DNA from: Mycoplasmataceae bacterium
GTDB lineage: Bacteria; Bacillota_I; Bacilli_A; Mycoplasmatales; Hepatoplasmataceae
DNA length: 27,848 bases
NCBI GenBank assembly: GCA_013214765.1
Contig: JABSQD010000003.1
Location: 1 to 27,848 of the forward strand
Direction: 5' to 3'
A model generated the notes under the pieces. It was not told where the DNA came from, searched no databases, and saw nothing but the letters and a program-made list of their open reading frames with translations. The position numbers were made by a program, and so were the translations under genes. Positions 20,892 through 27,848 of this stretch are shown piece by piece; position 1 is the stretch's first letter; each line of letters starts with the position of its first letter.

Positions 20892-21509
20892 ATGAATAAT
20901 TTTAATAAAAATATGAATCAAAATAATCCATTTATTAATATACAAAAAATGAAACCTAAAAAAACTAATGGAGCTATTAAATTTACTTTTGCAGTTTTGT
21001 TAGGTATAGTTCCCTTGTTATTATGTGCTTTGTTTGTTACTTCTTCAGGAAATCAAGAATTTAATCAGTGAGGAGCTACAACAGGTTTAGAAAAAATTAA
21101 AATTGATTATGGATTAATGTGATTATTAGGAATTGGGATTTATATCATTTCTTTAGTTATAACTATTATTATGATAAAAATTATAAAAAATATTTATTTA
21201 GATATAGTTCCGTTAGTATCATCTTCAGGTTTAGTATTACTAAACATGTTTGTTATTCCTCATTCAGATTCATTATTTTTAATTTTATCAGTACCATCAT
21301 TTTTAATTATTGGATATATTATAGGTATTATTATAGTGATTATAAGTTCGATGAACTCTATTCGAAAAGAGATAATTAAAACACAAGAAAATGGCCATAA
21401 TCCATTACATGATTTACAAAAACAAAGTAATAAACCTATTAATAAAGAAAAGAATAATGAATATAAAGATAATCCTTTCATTGATGTTGATTCAAAAAAT
21501 GAAAAATAA
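20892..21509 (+). CDS. Membrane protein of unknown function, four helices
   Basis: The product is 205 residues. It opens with an Asn-rich, polar tail (MNNFNKNMNQNNPFIN), then has four predicted membrane helices at about 28-49, 75-97, 101-121 and 127-153, and a polar, Asn- and Lys-rich cytosolic C-terminus that again contains NPFIDVDSKNEK. The N- and C-terminal NPFI motifs are alike. The Trp codons in QWGA and MWLL are TGA; reading them as stops would break the gene into two. The start at 20892 is chosen because a frame also open upstream runs back into tRNA-Leu and its terminator, and because TATAAT is placed for a start at this ATG. I do not recognise a family. Confidence 0.65.
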
Positions 21510-21538
21510 TATCAAAATTTAATGATAGATTTTAGTAG

Positions 21539-21544
21539 TATAAT
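21539..21544 (+). promoter_or_regulatory. -10 box giving a probable leaderless mRNA
   Basis: TATAAT ends 6 nt before the ATG at 21551. No -35 or Shine-Dalgarno site is visible. This is the same layout as at 6100 and 20880. Confidence 0.55.
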
Positions 21545-21550
21545 TTATTT

Positions 21551-23233
21551 ATGAAAAATACACAGTTAAAAACTGAAAATAAATTTAATTTAGGTTCGAA
21601 AAATGTAAAAAAAACATTTTTTTCTATATTTATACCTACATTAATAGCCCAACTTATTGCTGGTACTTTTATTATATTTGATACATTTTTTGTATCTCAT
21701 GGATTTCAAGCTTCGGGAATTTTTGGTGGTGATATTGGTAATTTAACAGTACCATCAAGTTCATATGCTTCATTAGGTTCTGCTGCTATATCATATGCAG
21801 TACCATATACATTTTTCATTATTGGAATAGGTTTAGCTATTGGTGGAGGATTATCTGCTATTATGACAAAACAAATAGCTGTCGGAGATAAAATAAGTGC
21901 ACAAAGAACAATGAATTCGTTTACTCCATTAGTAATTATTGGTGGAATTATATTAATGGTTATTTTGTTGATTTTTGCTAAAGTATTAATTTGATTTGGT
22001 TCAGGATTTCAAAAAGATTATTTATCATCATGATTTAATAATCCTATGTTAAATTCAGATTGATCTATTAATGAAACAGAGATAACTAATGCTTCTTATA
22101 ATATGATTAATGGACATATATTATCACAAGCTTCTTGATACTTAAGAATACAAGCTCTTGGAGCAATCCCTTATATTTATATGTCGGCAGGTGTTGTTAT
22201 GCTTAGAGTACAAGGAAAAGCACAATATGCTACATCATTTTCAGCTGTTGGATTAATAATTAATATTGTATTAGATTTTATTTTTATTATGATTTTAAAA
22301 ATGAATGTGGTTGGTGCTGCAATCGCAACCGTAATTGGACAATATGTAACTGCATTTGTATATTGATATTATTTTAAACATAGAGCCGAAATAAAATCAA
22401 CAACTTTAGATTGGAATAATTCAAAAATAATTGTAAAAGAAGTATTTGTTGGCGGAGTTTCGATAATGATGCTTCAAGTTATCACGGGAATGATTTTAAT
22501 AATGTTTACTTTTTCAATTGGTATTACTAATTATGGAGATATGAGTTTGGTAACAAATTATACTGCAGTTTATCAAGGTTATAATGCTGTATTTATATTT
22601 TCAAATTTAATGATTATTGCAGTTGCTCAATCCATGAAACCAATTGTTCAATTCAATTTTATTAAAGGAAATATTGAAAATGTTAAAAAAGCTAGAACAC
22701 TAGGTTATTCAATTGGGATGACATTCTCATTGATTATTACAATGTTTGTTGTTGTGTTTTCTAATCAGATAATTGGGGCATTTTATTTAGTTAATGGTTC
22801 ATCAATTGATTTTATAGTTACTGGTTCTCAAAATGGAAATGGAACTTTACCTTCGATTTATACAAATGGAATGAAAGTTGCTGGATTAATTACTTCTATA
22901 TTATTTATTTCATTTCCAATTGCAGCGTTAATTCAATTAACTAGTACTTATATACAAGCTATTGGTCAAGATAAAAGAACTTCAGTTGTGTTGTTTGGTA
23001 AATTGATATTATTATTTCCATTAATATTAATATTTGGATTCGGAATTCCTTGAGCAATAACTGGAGAATGAATTTATACTTTTGTAGATGGATCAAAACC
23101 AAATTTAAATACAACTGCAAACTTAGGAATGTTTTTATCATTGCCAGTAACAGATTTTATTATTGGTTTAATATCAATTTATTTTCTATTTGATTCAGAA
23201 AAAAAAGTAATTAAATCAAAAACTTCACTTTAA
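21551..23233 (+). CDS. MATE family efflux transporter
   Basis: This is a 560-residue integral membrane protein with about 12 hydrophobic segments in two similar halves, as in multidrug and toxin extrusion proteins, which export cationic compounds in exchange for Na+ or H+. The first half has FIPTLIAQLIAGTFIIFDTF, then FVSHG, followed by GIGLAIGGGLSAIMTKQIA and GDKISAQRTMNSF; the second half has VFVGGVSIMMLQVITGMI and FIFSNLMIIAVAQSMKPIV, with another GN-IENVKKART repeat. The typical MATE size is about 450; the excess lies in loops at about 155-200 and 415-445. Trp codons in the loops are all TGA. The true stop is TAA 23231-23233. The gene stands alone between two leaderless-type promoters. 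The substrate cannot be told. Confidence 0.85.
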
Positions 23234-23285
23234 AAAATAAAATTAAAATATGTATTTAATGGAAAAAGCATATATATATTTAAAG

Positions 23286-23291
23286 TATAAT
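23286..23291 (+). promoter_or_regulatory. -10 box of the secY operon
   Basis: TATAAT ends 12 nt before the secY ATG at 23304, which predicts a leader of only about 5 nt and no Shine-Dalgarno site. An out-of-frame ATG at 23296 lies between. Confidence 0.5.
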
Positions 23292-23303
23292 TAAAATGAT
23301 TTT

Positions 23304-24647
23304 ATGAATACGTTTAAAGCAATATTTACAGATTGAAAAATAGCAAAAAGACTTTTAATTACTTTAGGTTTAATTTTGCTATTTAGATGGGGAGTAATGA
23401 TACCTGTTCCCGGTACAACAGTAACAGGTTCTGAATTTGATACAGGTTCATTTTTAGGTATCATGAATACTCTTGGTGGCGGAGGATTGACTCAATTTTC
23501 AATTTTTGCATTAGGGGTTTCACCATATATTACTTCTTCAATTATTATTCAATTATTATCATCAGATGTCATACCTTCATTAACAAATTTAAATAAACAA
23601 GGTGAAAGAGGAAGAATAAAAATTGAAAAAATAACAAGATTAATTACAATAGGAATTGCTGTTATGCAAGCATTAGCAATTATTTTAGCTTTATCAAGTT
23701 CAGGATATATAACTATTGTTGGATATAATGGAACATTAGGAATGTTTACATTAACTATGATAATGGTTTCAGGTTCATTAATAACATTATGAATTGCTGA
23801 TCAAATTACAATATCAGGAATTGGTAACGGTACTTCAATTATTATTATGGTTGGGATTGTAGCTAGAATACCAACAGTTCTTTCAGGACAATTATCATAT
23901 TTTGTTGATTCATCTTCAACAGCAGAATTATATTTATTAGGAATGGTTAATTTTATATTTTATATTTTATTCACTTTAGGATTGGTTTGATTAATTTCTT
24001 TTTTCGAAACTTCAGAAAGAAGACTTCCTATTCAACAAACAGGACAAGGACTTAATTTAATTAATGACAAACAAACATATTTACCTATTAAAGTTAATCC
24101 GGCAGGAATTATACCAGTTATATTTTCCTCGGCAATAATATCATTACCAGGAACAATAGCACAATTCTTTGACACAGAAGGTGCAATATGAGTAACTAAT
24201 AATTTTGCATTAACAAGTATATTCGGTATTTTATTTTATTCTTTATTATTAATTTTATTTACATTTTTTTATGCACATATAAATATTAATTCTGTAGATA
24301 CAGCAAATAATTTTCAAAAATCTTCAACATTTATTATTGGTGTAGTTCCAGGGAAAGATACAGAAAAATATATATCTAAAGTGGTTACTAGATTAACAGT
24401 AATGGGTTCATTAGGATTAACCTTTTTAGCAATAATGCCGTACTCTCTTACATTTATCGGAATACCAAAATCTATTGCTGTTGGTGGTACTTCGATGATT
24501 ATTTTAGTTTCTGTGGCTATAGATTTATGAGAACAGTTACAAGCAAGAGTTATTGCATCTCAAACAAATGTTAAACAAAAGCAAAAAATATATCAAAAAG
24601 AAAATAAAGGTTTAGAAGGAAATAGTGAAACAATATTATTTGATTAG
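23304..24647 (+). CDS. secY: Protein translocase subunit SecY
   Basis: SecY is the membrane channel for secreted and membrane proteins. The 447 residues have the ten-helix pattern: the first helix [21 protein letters not shown], the plug region with [34 protein letters not shown] in the first cytosolic loop, [29 protein letters not shown] before the seventh helix, and [13 protein letters not shown]. The final helix ends DLWEQLQARV. ATG 23304 gives a normal N-terminus ([16 protein letters not shown]). The usual upstream partner rplO is missing; adk follows after 9 nt. Trp codons are mostly TGA. Confidence 0.96.
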
Positions 24648-24656
24648 GAGAAAAAA

Positions 24657-25310
24657 ATGTTATTAATATTTTTAGGAGCACCCGGTTCCGGAAAAGGGAC
24701 AATTTCAGAGATAATGGTTAGTCATTATGGATATAAACATATTTCGACAGGAAGCATATTTAGAAAAAATATTATTAATAAAACAAAATTAGGAATGAAA
24801 GTCAAAAAACTTTTAGAAGATGGAAATCTTGTCGATGATATAACAACTTGAAAAATTGCGAAAGAAGCATTAAAAGAAATAGATTTAATTAATGATAAAG
24901 TTATTCTTGATGGTTTTCCAAGAAATATTTATCAATCAGAATTAATGTGTAATTGATTAAAAGAAAATGGTTTACCATCACCAAAACAAATTTATTTTAA
25001 AATTTCAAAGAAAAAGATTATAGAAAGACTTACAGGAAGAATTATGTGTAAAATTTGTGGAAAAACTTATCATAAATTATTAAGACCTCCATTACAAAAA
25101 AACATATGTGATATTGATAATGGAGAATTATTCCAAAGAAAAGATGATAAAAAAGATAATGTTCAAATTAGGCTTGATGCCTATAAAAATATGACAAAAC
25201 CTTTAATTAAACATTATTCTGATTTAGAAAAATTAATATCAATAAATGGAGAAGAAACTCAAGAAGTGATTGCTAAAATTATCTTAAATATTGTTGAGAA
25301 TAAAAATTAA
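24657..25310 (+). CDS. adk: Adenylate kinase
   Basis: Adenylate kinase balances ATP, ADP and AMP in the cytosol. The 217 residues match the long bacterial form. The P-loop GAPGSGKGT is at residues 7-15, HISTGSIFRKN binds AMP, and DGFPRNIYQ follows. The LID domain holds a zinc site: Cys131 and Cys134 (CKICGKTYH), Cys151 and Asp154 (CDIDNGELFQRKDD), the Cys3Asp pattern of Bacillus Adk. The ribosome-binding site is AGGAG, overlapping the secY stop (TAGGAG). The map gene starts 1 nt after the stop. Confidence 0.97.
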
Positions 25311-25311
25311 T

Positions 25312-26058
25312 ATGTATTTAATAAAAACAGACCATCAATTAGAATTAATGAAAGAAGCAGGAAGAATAGTTGCTTTAGTTCATAAAAAATTAAAGAAAAT
25401 GATTGGTCCAGGAATTATTTTATCAGAGTTAGATAAATATGCAGAAAAATTAATCCTTGAAGAAGGAGGAATACCAACTTTTAAGGGATTCGATGAATTT
25501 CCTAATTCAATATGTGCTTCTGTTAATTCGGCAATGGTTCATGGAATACCAACTAATTATAAAATTAAAAATGGAGATATAATATCTATTGATGTTGGTG
25601 TAACAAAAAATGGGTGAAATGCAGATGCTGCATTTACAATGGCAATAGGAATCATTTCAAAAAAAACACAAAAATTACTTGATGTAACTAAAAAAGCTTT
25701 AGATTCAGCTATAGAATTTTCTAAACCAGGTATTACTGTAGGAGAATTAGGAAAACATATAGAAAAATTTGCTACTGATGCTGGATTTGTTGTGGCTAGA
25801 AATTATGTAGGACATGGAATAGGAAAAAAAATGCATGAAAAACCACATATCCCTAATTATGGTTTTTTAGGAGGGATGATTCTTAAAGAAAATATGTGTA
25901 TTGCTATTGAACCAATGTTTATTGATGGTGAAGATAAATTATTTACTGATCCACTAGATGGATGAACAGTAAGAACAAAGCATGGTGGTATGACCACACA
26001 CTATGAACATACAATTGTTGTTAAAAAAAATGGTGGAGAAATATTAACAAAAATATAA
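25312..26058 (+). CDS. map: Methionine aminopeptidase, type I
   Basis: It removes the starting methionine from new proteins. The 248 residues match the short type Ia form without an N-terminal extension. The five metal ligands are present: Asp94 (SIDVGV), Asp105 (NADAAFT), His168 (YVGHGIGKKMHE), Glu200 (AIEPMF) and Glu232 (HYEHTIVV). I chose ATG 25312, one nt after the adk stop, over an upstream in-frame ATG at 25291 that lies inside adk, because MYLIKTDHQLELMKEAG is the family's usual start. There is no Shine-Dalgarno site, so it is likely coupled to adk. Confidence 0.96.
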
Positions 26059-26074
26059 GAAGGAGAAAATAGAT

Positions 26075-26296
26075 ATGTCAGAAAATTTAATAATTACAGG
26101 AAAAATTTTAAAAGTAATACCAGGAGGAGATTTTAAAGTAAAACTTGAAAATGATCATATTTTACATTGTCATGTTTCAGGTAAAGTAAGAAAAAATTAT
26201 ATCAAATTAGTTTTGGGTGATTTAGTAACTGTTGAGATTTCCCCTTATGATTTAACAAAAGGAAGAATTGTTTATAGGGGAGTAAGACCTTATTAA
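26075..26296 (+). CDS. infA: Translation initiation factor IF-1
   Basis: IF-1 binds the A site of the 30S subunit during initiation. The 73 residues form a single OB fold: ITGKILKVIPGGDFKVKLEN, HVSGKVRKNYIKLVLGD and VEISPYDLTKGRIVYRGV. AAGGAG lies 9 nt before the ATG and the gene follows map after 16 nt. In most Bacilli infA is followed by rpmJ, rpsM, rpsK and rpoA; none is here, and the operon ends at a hairpin. Confidence 0.96.
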   Translation: MSENLIITGKILKVIPGGDFKVKLENDHILHCHVSGKVRKNYIKLVLGDLVTVEISPYDLTKGRIVYRGVRPY

Positions 26297-26301
26297 AATA
26301 A

Positions 26302-26331
26302 AAAAAATGATCTTGTTAAGATCATTTTTTT
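26302..26331 (+). terminator. Bidirectional terminator between infA and rpsD
   Basis: AAAAAATGATCTT (26302-26314) pairs with AAGATCATTTTTT around GTT. A-runs on one side and T-runs on the other make it work on either strand, serving the convergent infA and rpsD genes. Confidence 0.8.
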
Positions 26332-26338
26332 ACAGTAA

Positions 26339-26944
26339 TTATTTATTATAAAACTCTACAACTAAAGCTTCATTAATTTGACCTGATAATTCTTCTCTAA
26401 CAGGAACTCTTATAAAGTTTCCCGTCATTGTTTTTTCATCAAATGAAACAAATTCTATAATTTTAGATTTTGATAAATTATCTTTCATAAAGAAATTTTT
26501 TGATGATTTATCTTTAACTTTAATTTCATCTCCAATTTTGACCTTATATGAAGGAATATCAACTTTTTTCTTATTGACAAGTATATGTCCGTGGTTTACG
26601 AATTGTCTTGCTTGTCTTCTTGTATTTGCTAATCCCATTCTATAAATCATATTATCTAATCTTGATTCTAAAAGAATTAATAAATTTAAACCTAAAATTC
26701 CATGTAATTTTGTTGCTTTAATAAATGTATTTTTTAATTGTTTTTCAGATAATCCATACATAAATCTAATTTTTTGCTTTTCATATAGATGTTCTCCATA
26801 GTTTGAAAGTTTTTGGCGTTTAGCACCATGTTGTCCGGGAGAAGTTATTCTCTTTTTTCCTTTAATAAATTCTTTATTATTTTCTAAAATAGAAAATTTT
26901 AATCTTCTTGATTTTTTATTATTGGGTCCAGTATATCTCGACAT
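26339..26944 (-). CDS. rpsD: Small ribosomal subunit protein uS4
   Basis: S4 starts assembly of the 30S subunit and guards decoding accuracy. The 201 residues are normal. The N-terminus is MSRYTGPNNKKSRRLKFS, followed by GQHGAKRQKLSNYGEHLYEK and RFMYGLSEKQLKNTF. The S4 RNA-binding motif is RLDNMIYRMGLANTRRQARQ, then FVNHGHILVNKKKVDIPSYK. The C-terminus ends EALVVEFYNK. There is no zinc-binding Cys set. AAGGAG precedes the ATG. Upstream on the minus strand lies a leader of about 140 nt, unusually long for this window. Confidence 0.97.
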   Translation of the reverse strand: MSRYTGPNNKKSRRLKFSILENNKEFIKGKKRITSPGQHGAKRQKLSNYGEHLYEKQKIRFMYGLSEKQLKNTFIKATKLHGILGLNLLILLESRLDNMIYRMGLANTRRQARQFVNHGHILVNKKKVDIPSYKVKIGDEIKVKDKSSKNFFMKDNLSKSKIIEFVSFDEKTMTGNFIRVPVREELSGQINEALVVEFYNK

Positions 26945-27091
26945 ATTATCTCCTTGTATTTTACTACACGAAATCTTATTCCTTATTGAAAATGATTATG
27001 TTAATGTTTTCAACGATACAGCTTGTTTACTAACAACACATTTGTCATAAACACTATTCAATAATAATAAGTGCTGATTTCATGCTTAATA
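26945..27091 (-). promoter_or_regulatory. Long rpsD leader with hairpins, possible S4 autoregulation
   Basis: On the minus strand a TATAAT (27097-27092) predicts a transcript start near 27085 and a leader of about 140 nt before rpsD. It can form TTGAAAA/TTTTCAA (27013-27007 with 26992-26986) and TTGTT/AACAA near 27045-27032, and ends with AAGGAG. S4 represses its own leader in Bacillus subtilis, so a similar role is plausible; the structure has not been matched. Confidence 0.35.
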
Positions 27092-27120
27092 ATTATACCT
27101 CAATATCCATATGTAATTGG

Positions 27121-27126
27121 TAAAAT
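27121..27126 (+). promoter_or_regulatory. Candidate -10 box for the coiled-coil gene
   Basis: TAAAAT ends 8 nt before the ATG at 27135. No Shine-Dalgarno site is seen, which fits the near-leaderless layout of other single genes here. Confidence 0.35.
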
Positions 27127-27134
27127 TAGAGTGT

Positions 27135-27848
27135 ATGATAATATTATTAATAATTTTATTGATTATAATATTTATTTTAAACATAATTATGTTTGGAATC
27201 ATTATAGTCTTAGAAAGAAGAAATAGAATAAAAAGAATAAAAACCAATCTTGGTTATTTTTCTCCTACTAAACTCTCAAGAAGATTAGAAATGTATTCTT
27301 TGTCTATAAAAAAAAATAATGAAATTGCAGAAATTAGAGAGAAATTCAAAGATCTTGAATTAAGAGAGTTTAAAAAAATAAAAAAAATAATTTCTCAAAT
27401 GGAATTATTAACTTTGCCTGTTAATTTTTTCAAATTTATTTTATTTAGAAACTTGTATAAAAAAGTGATAAAAAAAATTAAGGATTATGAAAAAGATTAT
27501 TTAGATGTTAGATTTACATTATTTGATTTGACATCAGATATAGAAGTGGAAAAAGCAATTCTTTTACAATTAAAAGAAAGATTTATAAAAGAAAAAAATG
27601 CTATTCTTAATTCTCCAATTGAAAAAATTAGAGAAAATAAAAAATTAAATAATAAAATAAAAAGACTGTTTACTAATTTTAAAAAGTTAGAGGATATGAT
27701 TGATGAACAAGTAAAGCATTTATCTGATGAATTTATTTCCTTTGTTATAAAGGTTGATTCTGATATTCAAAATATGGCATCTAATTTAGAATTTATGAAT
27801 TTTCATATCAAACATATAGAAGAAGATTTGAAAATTCCTTTAAACCAA
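27135..27848 (+). CDS. Membrane-anchored coiled-coil protein, EzrA-like, partial
   Basis: The gene runs off the right edge after 238 codons. An N-terminal helix (about residues 1-25, ILLIILLIIIFILNIIMFG) is followed by a basic stretch ERRNRIKRIK and then long charged helices rich in Lys, Glu, Ile and Leu with no Cys and no Trp in the visible part. This plan, one N-terminal anchor with a cytosolic spectrin-like coiled coil, is that of EzrA, which regulates FtsZ rings in Firmicutes and is kept in some mollicutes. Sequence similarity by eye is weak, so other coiled-coil proteins are possible. I chose ATG 27135; an upstream TTG at 27117 would add six residues. Confidence 0.4.
   Translation, partial: MIILLIILLIIIFILNIIMFGIIIVLERRNRIKRIKTNLGYFSPTKLSRRLEMYSLSIKKNNEIAEIREKFKDLELREFKKIKKIISQMELLTLPVNFFKFILFRNLYKKVIKKIKDYEKDYLDVRFTLFDLTSDIEVEKAILLQLKERFIKEKNAILNSPIEKIRENKKLNNKIKRLFTNFKKLEDMIDEQVKHLSDEFISFVIKVDSDIQNMASNLEFMNFHIKHIEEDLKIPLNQ

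Overview
The window comes from a low-GC wall-less bacterium (Mollicutes) that reads UGA as tryptophan. Almost every long gene runs through several in-frame TGA codons at conserved Trp positions, for example the GNWKMN motif of TpiA and the YDNE end of GapA, while TAA and TAG are the real stops. All coordinates below use genetic code 4. The protein set fits a host-associated mycoplasma-like organism. A Hepatoplasma-type lineage is possible, but I cannot fix the genus.

Layout. Positions 1-595 hold a broken class II DAHP synthase fragment and a decayed stretch. Positions 596-12467 form a glycolysis island with gapA, pgk, tpiA, gpmI, eno, pfkA and pyk, which covers the pathway from phosphofructokinase to pyruvate except aldolase. 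Between them lie a small membrane protein with a tiny Cys-rich reading frame (1810-2173), an M20 dipeptidase on the minus strand (2228-3493), a PH-domain protein coupled to pgk (4792-5163), and a membrane protein ending in two HeH/SAP-like motifs (6112-7023). Next come thrS with a degraded editing domain, then a diverged dprA overlapping topA (12561-17087), then rpsL-rpsG-fusA (17277-20284). A four-tRNA cluster follows (Tyr, Gln, Lys, Leu; 20480-20828), then a small membrane protein and a MATE-type transporter. secY-adk-map-infA is present without the usual flanking ribosomal-protein genes (23304-26296), rpsD lies convergent to it on the minus strand, and the window ends in a partial membrane-anchored coiled-coil gene.

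The glycolytic enzymes would make ATP by substrate-level phosphorylation, the expected main energy source in this group. The remaining genes are mostly core translation, secretion, topology and protein maturation. Compaction is strong: start/stop overlaps (TAATG; an 8-nt dprA/topA overlap), convergent genes sharing terminators, and -10 boxes lying in or right after terminator T-tracts, often only 6-10 nt before the ATG. Several mRNAs are therefore probably leaderless. Other genes keep a clear AAGGAG ribosome-binding site, so two modes of translation start appear to coexist.

I found no insertion sequence, CRISPR array, prophage or rRNA gene.
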